DNA from: Takakia lepidozioides | Lineage: Eukaryota; Streptophyta; Takakiopsida; Takakiales; Takakiaceae | Length of the DNA stretch: 64,000 bases | Assembly: GCA_030704615.1 (NCBI GenBank) | Contig: CM060731.1 | Span: 34,534,001-34,598,000 of the forward strand | Direction of reading: 5' to 3' | Shown: one piece after another, positions 24,243-36,164 of the stretch | Layout of the letters: every line of letters starts with the position of its first letter | Numbering within the stretch: position 1 is the first letter of the stretch | The notes under the pieces: generated by a model | The model's input: the letters and a program-made list of their open reading frames with translations, nothing else | Told to the model about the DNA's origin: nothing | Databases searched by the model: none | Made by a program: the position numbers and the translations under genes

Positions 24243-25480
24243 CTCTTATTCCATTAACGTCGCATTACGGTCATCCATGGGTGTGCTACAATGGAGCCTC
24301 AGCATGGTTGCCCTAATAGTCAAGACCTAATGTGTTGTAGCTGTTGGTATTGTCTTATCCTTTAGGTTCATTGAGACGTAGTACCCATAGCAAAAATGCT
24401 TGTATCCATGCCAATAACCAGGAGATCAAAAGTATCAAAGTTTATAGCATGTCACAAGTTTGTGGGGTGCATTCACGTGGTGAACACCAGATATTATCAT
24501 CCAAGACGGATGTGCAGCCTTTTCAGTGTCAATCAAAAGCTCTGGGGATAAGATTATGTAGACTTGACACACATAGTTCCACATTATAATTCAAGATGTG
24601 CATGGGGGACACACCAAAAGTTAACATGAGATCAACACCTCTTAATTTGGGGGATTCGCTGGTCGATTCCATTTGTAAACCCCGACTGGCTCTGGCCTTT
24701 ATCAACAACAATGTACTTGGCAGCTATTGACTAGCTGTACATTTGATTTTGAAACGTTATAATATCTAAATGTTGCACCAAACTAGTTCATTTAAAATAG
24801 AAACATGGATTTTGTTGGTAATCTTGATTTTAAAGAATAAAAAAAAAATTCATAATATTATACTTTGTTACTTTGTTTTTTTCAAAGTTTTGAAAAAAAA
24901 GTTGAGTACATAAGTGATGTACCATACCGTACTATGTAGCTTTGAAAATGCTGTGTTTATTTGCACCAAATGTAGTTTTCAAATTTTTCAGACAGACAAA
25001 CTGTAGATACATCATGTAAATCATGTGAATTCTATGGTGTGACAAATTGATGTTGTTGTGACTACATATTGTGTTGTGGCCCTCCCAACTAACCACAAGT
25101 TGGTGGTGAAAAATACAGTTGATAAGCCATTTTCATTCACCACAACTCTCCATACATATTTTTTGTAACTCAATCGGATCTCTATGTACGTTGTTGTGCT
25201 ATCATACACAAACTTCTCTTTTCAAGAAAGTTGAATATGATAGACAGAAATTTGAAAACTGCATTTGATAGAGATAAACACAACTTACATTCTCAAAGCT
25301 AGATAGTTTGGTACATCATTTATGTACTTAGTACTTTTGTTTTTGGTCAAAACTTCGAAAAAAACACGGAAGTCGCGAAGTACAAGATTATAATATTCTT
25401 AAAATCACAAAATCCATGTCTATGTTTTGAAAAGAACTAGATATGATATAGCATTTACTCATCTAAAATGTTATACATGG

Positions 25481-26117
25481 ATAGATGAACACAAAAAACT
25501 ATTGAAGGGGCCATGAAAATATAGAGACTAGCTTGACGTCTTCCATAATCAAATTAGAATCACTGAAGATATTCAAAAAAATCCATCACAACACATAATG
25601 GAAACAGGGTACACCATGTTTTTCAGCCTTGATGTTAGATAGAGTTTTTCTTCCAACAATATACAAAACCCCAAAATCACCATTGCTAAGTTTCCAAAGG
25701 GCTCAACTCCATACATTCAGATGTTAGAGAATCACAAGAAACGTGGATGATGGCCCTCAACTACGCAGTCTGTCCCAAAAATGTTCAACACCAAAAATTA
25801 TGTAAGTTAGTGAGGACGCACAAGGTGAGTAGTAGGTTTTCCCGCGTGCTATAGTTGTCAAACCTATGCCTCTAAACATGCAAATGAAGAACATATGAGC
25901 AGGCAACAAATTTTTAATAGCACTTTGCATCCTTTCGGCCGTGGTGTCTGTCACTATGTTTCCTTTGTTTTTGGATGTTGATTGGTAGCATATAGAAGGA
26001 GAGGGTTCAAAAATATGATTAGTGTAGACAGTTAAGACTCAAGAGGTCTTACTAGGATTTTCAGTGCTGTATTGTGGGTTTCCTCGTCTTTGCTCCAGAA
26101 GGTGAAGAACAAACACT
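25481..26117. other. upstream flank of the PPR gene
   Basis: No gene is seen between the inverted-repeat element and the PPR start. The final part must include the PPR promoter and leader, but no specific element is identifiable. Confidence 0.4.
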
Positions 26118-29100
26118 ATGGAAGCTGCCATAGCCAGCCCATCTGTAGCACAAACACCTCTTCCAGTCCTCTCTGACCCACCCGGTTGTCACCCTTCTTT
26201 ACAAGACCCTGGGGGACCTCCACCTCCTTCCTCTTCTCGGGTGTGGAAGAAGTCCAGTCAGTCAGGCAATGGCCGCCTCACTGCAATCCTGGAGCCCGTC
26301 CTCGAGGCCGGCGAAAAAAATAAAGACCTTGAACAGAAGAGTTCCAGGAGAGCCTCTAACAAACGGAATGGGAAGCAAGCCGGGAGTATCTCAGATTTTC
26401 AGTCTTCTGGGTCCAACCGCGATAGGGAGAAGGAAGGACATGCGAGCAATGGTAAGAGATTCACCGAGGGACAGAGTGCAATTGAGGAAGGGAAGAAGTT
26501 GAGAGGCCAGTGGACCAGCTCCTTGTCCACACCTGGACGGAATCGCCGCCTGGGAAAGCTCCATGGGCAGCCTAGGGATGCATGGGAGACTGGACTCTCA
26601 GAGGTTGGTGCATCGTTGTTACCTGTTCTGCAGCAGGGTTCTACTGAGAGTATTGACCAGATGTTAGATTCCGCACGAGACACGCTATCTGGGTGTGATC
26701 CCTTTTGCTTTATCAAGGGTTTAGGCAAACACGGGAAATGGGAAAAGGCTCTGCAAGTGTTCAGGTGGATGCTGAGGCACGACGATTTCAAGCCTGACGG
26801 ATCAACCATTGCGGTTATGTTGAGGATATTAGGGAAGGAGGCGCAACTCACTACAGCGTCTACACTCTTCGAAAGCTTGAAGGTTCAAGGGTACCCTTTG
26901 AATGTGTACGCATACACCTCTCTGATCAGTGCACATTCTCGTGCCGGCAAGTTGGAAGAGGCGTTGGGTCTTTTTGAGAAGATGAAGGATGACGGCTGTG
27001 AACCCAATGTCGTCACCTACAACGTGGTGATGGATGTGTACAAGCAGAAGGGGCATTCTTGGATCAAAATTCTCGATGTCTTTTGTGAAATGAAAACACA
27101 AGAGATTAAGCCCGACACATACACGTACAATACCATGATCAGCGCTTGTGCAAGGGAATCGCTATGTGAGGAGGCAACTCAACTCTTCAGAGAGATGGAG
27201 GTTGGAGAATGCATGCCTGACAGAGTAACGTATAATGCATTGCTTGATGTTTACGGCAAGGCAGGTTGGCATAAGGAAGCTTCGAATGTGTTGACAGCGA
27301 TGGAGGATGCAGGATGCCCTCCTAATATAGTCACATACAATGAATTAGTCTCTGCCTATGGGAGAGCTGGTTTACTTGAAGAGGCCGCAGCTTTGAAGGA
27401 TTCCATGATTGCTAAAAGACTTGACCCTGATGTTTTCACCTACACCTGTCTTTTATCTTCATACAGTCGGACAGGAGAGGATTTGAAGGCGAAGGAAACT
27501 TACTCTGATATGAGAGCCGCCGGTTGCACCCCCAATTTGCACACGTTCAATGCATTGATTGACATGTTTGGGAAGAATAAAAAGTTTGAAGAGATGATGC
27601 AGATGTTTGAGGATATGAAGGCCAGTGGGTGTGTCCCTGATAATGTCACATGGAACACACTACTGGGAGTGTTTGGACAGAATGAGATGTATCCTGAGGT
27701 TTTGAAGGTATGAAAATTAGGGCTTCAAGCTCCTCACCAGTGAACCCATGTCTAGATTTGCACGCCTCCATGCCTTTAGTAAATCAGAGCAATTTAGTGT
27801 GTGAATTCTCTACTGCTTGGAGGATTGTTCAAGGAACTGAAAGTCTGCGAAATATTCATGATGATGGTGGTTTTATGACTTGGTGTCTGAAGAAAGGTCA
27901 TAAACTGAAGTTCTCAAGCCATTGTGATCTCCCTCACATATGTAGATGTTTCAGCCTATTAATAGACATGATGGAAATGTTTGTTTTGGGTGTATTGATG
28001 TTATTAGGTGTTCCAAAACATGAAGAAAGCTGGGTACGAACCTGAGAGGGCTACATTCGACACTCTGATCGATGCCTATCAAAGGTGTGGGTCCTCAGAG
28101 CAAGCTCTTGGAATTTTTAAAACAATGCAAAACGCAGGCTGTGGCTGTGATATGGCTACATTTAAGTCTCTGCTGGCCCCTCTAGCAAGAAAGGGCCAGT
28201 GGGAGCAAGCGGAGACAGTAGTGGAAGAGATGAGGATAAGCAAGTCCAAGCCCAACGACTTAGCACATGCGTCATTGTTGCTTGCATATGCAAAACATGG
28301 CCAGCTAGACCGATTGAAGAAGGGGGCAGACAAGGTTCGAAAGACTTTTGTTCCTATGACGAAAGTGTTGTGTAAAACTCTGGTTTTGGTGTATAGCAAG
28401 TGTGGGCTGTTAGAGGAGACAGAGAGTGCTTTCTGGGAGATGCAAAAGGATGGGCACTTGCTAGATGTGAAGACATTCAACGCAGTAGTTTCTCTCTATG
28501 GAAAGAGAGGACACATCGAGAAAGCCATCAAGGTGTTTCAATCCATGCAGGTATTATTTCCATGATGTTTGATTCCTGCCTTAGGTTACTATATTGGGTG
28601 GTGTTAAGCAATCTTTGTAACATTGTGTTCATTTTCTCTCTGCTTGTGAGTCTGTTATGAACATTATTAATGCATATGGATAGAGCAGTTGATAGAATCA
28701 GACGGTTTTAATTTAAGTTAAGTTCTATACACACATGTAGTGAAGCGGAACAGGAATGGGAGGGAGGCAGGAAAGGTCAGTTGTCCGAGTGTTGACATAC
28801 CTGATGCACCAAGAGATGGGCTCCGAACAGAGATTTACTCATTGACTGTTCCCTGCAAATGCTAGTTGTGTATCCACGAGGCCATAATTTTCATGGCAAA
28901 CCAACCATCCCCTGAGCTCCTTGGGGTAGGCTTCAACAAGATATTTCTGGAACCAAATATGCCTCTGATGGACTCAACGAGTTAATTCGGTCTCACATTG
29001 GCTGTGGGTGATGAACCTCTCTGGTGTGCCCATTTCTTCACTCGCCAAGCTTATGGTCGATGTTGCTTTTGGTTGTGAATTTCCTCTCATGCATTTCCCT

Positions 29101-29743
29101 ATCCCTCTTTGAAAACATAAAGAGGAGGCCGGAGAGGTGGGGTGAGGGGGAAGAGTGTGTGCACTTGTTACCTTGTTTCTGTATGGTTGGCTGCAGCATG
29201 GTTCTCTAAGTTACCTGATGTTAAAGTGGGCAATCTGTGCAGGAAAAAGGCTTTGCACCAAATCTATTCACATATAACTGCATGATGAGTATGTATGGGC
29301 GGGAGGGTCTGTACTACGGTGCAGAGGAAGTTTTGCGCAAGATGCAGGCAGAGGGGGTTACCCCTGATCTAATCTCTTATAACACCCTCATATCTGCTTA
29401 CAGCAAGCATGGGCAGATGCAGGAAGCTGCCCGGATTTTTCATGAAATGATGGACTCTGCAGGCCTTCAGCCCGATGTATTCACATTTAATACATTTGTC
29501 AGTAGCTATGCCAGCCAGGGTATGTATGCCCAAGCAATGAATGTGATCACGCATATGAAAAAGTGTGGAGTTAATGCTGGAGAGATCACATACAGAGCCC
29601 TTGCAGATTCGTTTTGCAAGCTAGGGAAATTTGAAGAAGCTAGTCGGATGCTTAAGTTTATCAAAGAATCTGATCCAGAGCTAGATGAGGACACTTATAA
29701 GAGAATTGCTGGGCGCATCGCGAAATGTGAGTCAAAAGCGTAA
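26118..29743 (+). CDS. P-class pentatricopeptide repeat protein, At5g02860-like
   Basis: PPR proteins bind organelle RNA sequence-specifically and affect its processing, stability or translation. Exons are 26118-27707, 28008-28550 and 29243-29743, all joined in phase 0, giving about 877 residues. The first 170 or so residues are Pro/Ser/Arg-rich and probably hold an organelle-targeting leader. After that come roughly seventeen 35-residue helix-turn-helix repeats, with motifs such as NVVTYNVVMDVY, DTYTYNTMISAC and DLISYNTLISAYSKHG. No E, DYW or SMR domain follows, so this is an ordinary P-class protein. The repeat pattern and long N-terminus most resemble the plant At5g02860 group; that ortholog call is from memory. 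Exon ends fall between or within repeats without loss of the 35-residue rhythm. Confidence 0.92.
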
Positions 29744-30734
29744 TCTGAAATCAACCTTTTGTGCACTATGCTCTGTCATATATGCAGTACAGCTCGCTTT
29801 AAGTTTTGCTTCAAGTTTCTATAGACTTCTGGCACACGTGGCCTCCTGTCTTATATTTTTTGCCACCCAAGAAAGAGACCTCTGACCTCTGGTAGTGCAT
29901 CAGGGTTCATCCAAGAAGCTGAGGGAGGATGTGTGCTCCCCTTTGGACAAAATCTTCAGGAACCCTCTGACAGTGATTACCCCATCCTCATATCAGGTGG
30001 CTGGCATCCCAAGTGTTTGTAGTAAACTAGGTGAGGTGAAGATACAAGATAGTATTGGAGAGGACCGTCGGCTGCAGTCAGTATCTCTTGATGAGACTAA
30101 CTCCAATTTCTTGTGTCAGTTGGAAGCCCTGAGAGGTGACACCCTCATGAAAACAAAACATATCCCATAATGTATGCCCATGATTCTGCTGCTGTTGGAG
30201 CTCCATAAAGGATCCCTGGAAGTTGCTAATATCTTATCTTCCACTTGGGCTAAACTCCAATCCTGAGAAAGTCCATTCTTTTTTCCTGATTGCTGCAGCT
30301 ACCCTCTGGTCCGCTTTTACCTGAACTACCAGGTCAATTCCTTAAGTTTTTTCAAGTTGAGCAAACCAAGACCTGCTGGGAAAATTTGGACTTTTTAAGC
30401 TTTTTTATTCAGAAACACATTATAGGCCGAATTCCTCAAAAAAACTCGGATACAGGGCAATAAAGTGAAATCATTTAAGGGTTGAAAAGATTAGTCAAGT
30501 TGAGATTAAGAGCCACCAGCAAGGCAACAGCTGTTACCAGCGCCAGCCAGCCCAAGGCAGAGCCTGCGCACATACACATTCAATAACATTAGTTACTGCT
30601 TGAAGGAATTGCTCACTCCAAATCTGCTCAAGCGTCCATCTGCAACAATGCTCTTGAGGGGTAATACCAGACCACAATTTCACTTCCAAAAGTTCAACAT
30701 GTTTTACCCAACAGAAATTACTAGTTCTCCCAAC
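29744..30734. other. intergenic between convergent PPR and SMP/C2 genes
   Basis: The two genes are transcribed towards each other, so this kilobase should contain both 3' ends. No further gene or repeat is seen. Confidence 0.45.
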
Positions 30735-33700
30735 TCAGTGATGTTTTGTGTGTTTGATCACTGTGCTGCAGATCAACTCCACAGAACAATCTTGTCTACA
30801 GTGTCTCCCTTGCTCACAAAATAAATCAGAAACGGGACTCAATGACCAAACATTACAATCCAGAAGATACCACTCACTTTCTCTAATTCTCTGAACCTCG
30901 GAGCGCCAGCTCGTCACCACCCTCTGCTGTTGCTTCACAGCAGGTTCTTTTGGCAAAGTCGGCCTGTCAGATGTTGTCATCGCATGACTTGGACGAACTC
31001 CTTCCCTGCCATCAAAACCCAATTTCCCAGTGCTACCCTCTCTGGGTGTACGTGTAACCAGGGGATTTGTCAACCGGTAACCTTTATCGGAGTTTTGGGC
31101 ATCAACTGACACAACAACGTTCTCCCTTGGTGATTGATTTTCTTGTGAAGACTCTACATCCTTCATCTCTGCATTGAGGAACTTTCCTATCTCATCCAAT
31201 AAATTGTTTGTGAGAGGCCTATCGCCAACACCAGCCTCCTCTTCATCTTCTACGTATGCTTTGTAGGTCAGCCGTACCAAGAGCTCCCCAGCAAATCGCT
31301 TGGGAAAGGGTCCCCACCCACTTTGAAGGGAAAGAACTTTGTCCACAGGTTCCGTGTCTTGCAATGTGCTCAAATCCACCTGTGAGACATTTCAAGGGGT
31401 GTAAGGACTTAACTGCAGCGGTCACAAAACAGAGTGTCCCTGTACGAGCAGAAAGATGTCACCCCCTCACTTCTAAGAGATTCATTCATCAGTAATGACA
31501 GGTTACTAGTACAGCAAAAATCTTTGGGTGAAATGAGCACAGGAACAGAGAAGTAAAGTCAAGAGCAGAAGGGACTCCAATTAACTGAGGAAAGATGACA
31601 GTGTGGAAGACGCACTTCTACAGAGGCAACGGTGAACGCGGTGAGTCCAACAGCATCACGAACTCGTATGAGGAGTTGCTGGGTCTTTGGGTCGACCACC
31701 AGCAACCGGAAATCCTGTGAGAAAATTCCCCAGGCAATACTTAATAAAAGCAAAGCCCAAAACATTTTTAATTCATCATTCTCCTCAAGAACCAGGTAGC
31801 ATCGTGAAGAAAGAGGGACAGCCCGTGTACAGACATTGAATATGATACTTCCAGAACGATTCTGCTTTCAAGCAAGAGTACTCAAGTTGACTCATTCTGC
31901 AGATATGTGTCTTTCAGCTTTTAAAGACACCTCTGTGTTCACTCCAATATGATTTTAGGCCTTACTTTGTCCTTCTATCATCATCCACATAAAGACTAAG
32001 ATGAATATCACATGTCACCTGATTCCAGACTGGAGCACCTGGGGGACCAATTATGGACGTTTTACTGTTCTTCTTACTATGAAGAACTTGCTCGCCCAAA
32101 AATAACACCACATAGGGATCTGTCTTGCCTGCACACTCCATAAATCCACATCAAAACCAACTCCTTTTATATCACAAAATCTCCAAATTTCATGCATCTC
32201 CAAAACTCATCTACAAGAGAGCCAACCAGTCACCATAATCTGTGGAGCTTTCAGGAGCAAGAACTCCTCAAGAGAAGGCAATAGCAGGTACACAAAGATT
32301 GGTGAAACTATTGCTCTATTTCTGCATCACATTCTAGAAAGTTGTGTGAATGAGATGCATATACTGAAAACTAGAGATGGTTGTTCCATGGTAAGCTATT
32401 CCTATGGTAGTGAATGGAGTTGGGCTAACCTACTCTACAACAAAGCTTCTGCCTAGAGCTTGAATATGCTCTGTAAATTGCTGCACAGTAAACTCTTAAT
32501 TGTGTCTCAAACATATTGTCTGAACTCTGAGAGTGTCCATCGCTTGATGGGCTGTGCGTTGAGCAGTACAGTAGACTCAGAGAGAGAGACACAGACATGG
32601 AGCCTTGTCTGAATGAAATGCCACAAAAGCCAAGGTAAAAAGTAGTTACCAATGGGAAAGTATGGTAGTTTGCGTGCCTCTATGAGAGTTATTGAGAGCT
32701 CTCCAGCAAATCCTCTTAAAAACAACCCGTCTTTGAAATCCTTGGAGACAGGACCTACAACTTTCCCTTTCAAGAAATTGACCACTGTCTTGTTCGGGCG
32801 AACAAAGAGTAGAGGAAGATCTTGCGTGAGCAACTTAGTCAAAAATCTGTAACGAAAAAACATCCACCATCCATGTCAGAACAGGATACTTATCCTTCCC
32901 TACAAGCAGATCTGACTTGCAAATGAGATTACCTTCTTCTGTTCCTATCTTGGTTAGCAACTCTAAACATCAGTGAAGCGATCGCTTTAAGAAGAACTAT
33001 GAAGTAAAACATAGCACTCATTGAGGCATAGGCACTCTTGCAAAAGTGTCTCTCTCTGTGAGTGCTAAAAAACTGCACCATGTTGACTAACTGATGTGGC
33101 TGCTTCACAACAAGTAAAGCTAGGCCTCATGGCAACAAAGAGATTTATTTCTCACACGCAGCATCTCAAGGTACTTCCACAATTCAAAGCCATCCCTACG
33201 AATGAAGGTGAATACTGCAGCCACTGCAGGAGTGTGGAACCATAGCCTCACTGTTCCATATTTAACTCGTCTGCCGCTCTAGTGTGCAGCAAAATTAAAA
33301 CACGGCATACGATTAAATGAGAGAGCAGTATGAGATGGGTGATGAAATTACATGTTAAGGAATGGGATAGCTGATGCGTTTAGACATGTCATGCCCACAG
33401 ACATTCACAAATCCACAGCCAATAGTATCAGCTTCAATTTGCTTACAGGACATACACTTTGAATGTAACAATAGCTTATCCTAATAGAACCTATTATTGA
33501 GATGAAATCAGGTAAGCATGAAAAATGCTCTTGGGGCCTTCTGGTAACCATAGGACATGAAACTACAGAGTCTAGCTATGCAAACAAGATGCTACTTCAG
33601 TATTGAAGTGGTAATGTCACGATTCCTCTGCTTGCCACATAAATATCTGCCTGGGAGAACTGTCATGGGGCAGGAGCATGTAACAACTTTGCAATAACAG

Positions 33701-36164
33701 ACCAGTAAATTTCATCATTTGACATCCTCACCAACCTGTGAGGAAAGAAGTATGCCAACCCCTTCAATCGACATCTGCATGGAAGCTTATCTGTATGGAA
33801 CCTATATCCACCTCCCTCTCAGTATAAATTTACAGGATGCTTGACATTCAAAACAGCTGCAACAGGCGGAGTTTCTCAGCTGGTTGATTGTTCAGCAGCC
33901 AACCAAAGGAGAGAGAGGGGGAATGAAAGCCATAGGTGAAAGATCTTATAATACATACCCATGACATTAAGGAGCCGGAAGGGTGCCAGAGCCAGAGTAA
34001 TTTTGGGTAGAGAAACAAAGGCCCAGGTTGCAGTCCCTACCCAGGGTTCAGTTGGAATTAGGCGCAGCTTCACCCACATCTCTCCATCCACATCCAAACC
34101 CCGAACTCCAACAGGTATTGTCAGTTGCAGGAACCCCCATTTTAAAGTTATTGAAAATACCATTCGCGAATTGCCTGTGTATCGCAGTCCAATATGGTAC
34201 CTGATGAGCCACCCGATTGTCATTGGCTAGCACAAGCTATGAATGGTGCTTTATATCCTGTCAGAAGTTCAGGCGAACCCATATTGAGCCAAATGATTGT
34301 GAAGCCTATGCCAATCAATTTGACCACGTCAAGGTAGGGAAGGTAGTGATTACCAACCAAAACTTAAAAAGCACACCTGCCATATATTAGTGGGTTGCAT
34401 TTTCAAGACTTTCTTACGAACTGCCCTCCTTTCTAGAGAGTACCTTCGTCAAATATTATACGGAGCAGAGCCAAGATCATGATAAAGATGTAGGCTCTAT
34501 CTCTCTCTCTCCCTCTCTCTTCCATGGGCCCATTCAGCTTTCCCTGAATGCAATTAATATCTACTTTGTCACCTTCTTTGTCTCTCACATTAGGGGCATG
34601 CTGGCGAGGAAAGAAAAAAATTATGACGCATTCTAGTATACAGGATTCCAAAAGCACCAAAAGAGTATCACTGCATCCTATGATTAAGAATTCTTCAGAA
34701 ACTCTTCACTAACAATAATCAACTTCAAGTTCACAGTTTAGTCGCACCTCCTGCAATGGTGGTGGTTCTGCTCCAATTCCATCCCAGTAACGCCTTCCAC
34801 CCACTTTGTTCTGAGCGAGGGGTCTATGGTCCACAAGACTACTGCAAGTAAAGCCTACTGTACACCTCTCTGCTCTTTCTTCTTCTCATCTCTCTCAAGC
34901 CTCCCTTTCTCTCAGTTTGGCTATATCATTAGGAACTTTTGTTTTGATCTGGAAGCCCTTCATATCACACGTGGAGGTAACAATTTTTCATTTTCTTCTC
35001 TCTCCTTTCCCTTCATAACTGAAGTAGATTGAATGCCACCTTATGGACCCCATAGCAAGAGCAGAAGGAAGAGCCAGCATACTGGAGGTCATTGGCGCGC
35101 CGCGATGTCCGTCGTTCTACACTCCTTATACTCAAAGGCTCATCACCCAAGAAAAACTGCTTGACCTGGACGCGCTGCACATAGGGTGGCTTCTCTGGAA
35201 TCTCGTCAATAAGAGGTTGTAAAAGCTCAATTAACCAGCCCTCCAGCTTGCGCCGATACAGATTCCAAATTTTCCCTAGAACCATATTTACCCATTCCAC
35301 ACTCTCCTTCTTTTTCAGGTCACTTTGTAAGAGAAGCGAGAGAGCTATTGGGGCAGTTACTGAAGACTGGGCGTGCAGTTCATGTGTGCTTGTGTCATGC
35401 ATTGTCTCTGAATTGGCAGCATTCAAGGCTCTAGAGCCCTGTCGAAGTCTACCCCACGATTGCACAAGGGCTACTGCTATAAATACTAAACCCCCAAGTC
35501 CAACTAACCCACCTCCAATAAAGGGAGGGAATGGGGAAGTCGGTGCGGCAACTGAAGTACTAGTGTAATTCCTCCAGTGTGATTGATCTACAAACCCTGA
35601 AATCTTGCCTGCTTGGTTCTGCACCGCTGAAAGCAATCGACTTTGAAAGGAACTTGCCAGTCTGTTATTTTCTTGCTTTTCACTAAGCATCCTATCTCCA
35701 TGACCGATGGCCTTTGAAACCCCCTCTCTGGCCCTTTCCGTGGGGTTGAAGCCATGCTGAATGACCCTCCCTTGCAAATCATCTTCGTTAAATACCTTCG
35801 ATCCCACCTTCTTCAGCGAACGACCGATCATCTCTCGACTATCTGGAGGTGATTTAGGTTTTCCTCTGCTTTCCTCGATAGTCCAAGCCAAGAAGGGCCG
35901 CTGCCCCATATTATCATATACCCACAAGGAACTGCACTTCCAAGTACTACTTTGACAAGGGCACTGCAAAATTGCTACGTGGAAGCCACCAAATAGTATA
36001 CTCTTTGAACTTTTTAGTTGACAGCTTTCCACCATTGGTGAGGGCATCATGGTATTGCAATGTTGAAAGCTTGTTAGAGCAAGCTTGGCGTTCGAATGCT
36101 GAGATGAAAGGAACTGTTGCAGTAGCTGCAGCTGGAGGAGGAAGTAAGCCCATTTACTGATCAA
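30735..36164 (-). CDS. SMP-domain and C2-domain lipid-transfer protein, NTMC2 type 5
   Basis: Members tether membranes and move lipids at contact sites; the plant NTMC2T5 group is linked to chloroplasts. Exons read by hand are 35083-36164, 33959-34200, 32650-32846, 32019-32128, 31616-31714 and 30735-31379. Exon 1 holds a leader, a hydrophobic segment (GGGLVGLGGLVFIAVALV) and the SMP start (VEWVNMVLGKIWNLYRRKLE). The SMP domain continues through PVGVRGLDVDGEMWVKLRL and RFLTKLLTQDLPLLFVRP. The C2 domain follows (GELSITLIEARKLPYFPIG, then KTDPYVVLFLGEQVL), and a Ser-rich tail ends the protein. Phase and family alignment require a roughly 19-base exon (about GIPFLSR in relatives) between exons 2 and 4; it was not located. 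The true start is uncertain, since an overlapping frame beginning near 36153 (MGLLPPP) also looks leader-like. Confidence 0.85.

Larger units (their letters stand above)
22572..25480. mobile_element. Nested inverted-repeat structure, probable decayed DNA transposon
   Basis: Two inverted-repeat pairs are interleaved. The segment 22572-22800 matches the reverse complement of 24985-25212, sharing CACAACAAC-TACATAGAGATC, CCACAACACAATATG and TACATGATGTATCTA blocks. Separately, 24741-24985 matches the reverse complement of 25240-25480, so the 24985-25212 arm lies in the loop of a second palindrome. Identity is moderate (roughly three quarters by eye). Interrupted frames between the arms may be remnants of element proteins. 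The ends and target duplication could not be defined, so the superfamily is open. Confidence 0.6.

Noticed and set aside
27708-28045. A 111-codon frame after PPR exon 1.
   Set aside because: It lies almost entirely within the first PPR intron, which has a clear donor at 27708 and acceptor at 28007, and it lacks repeat motifs.
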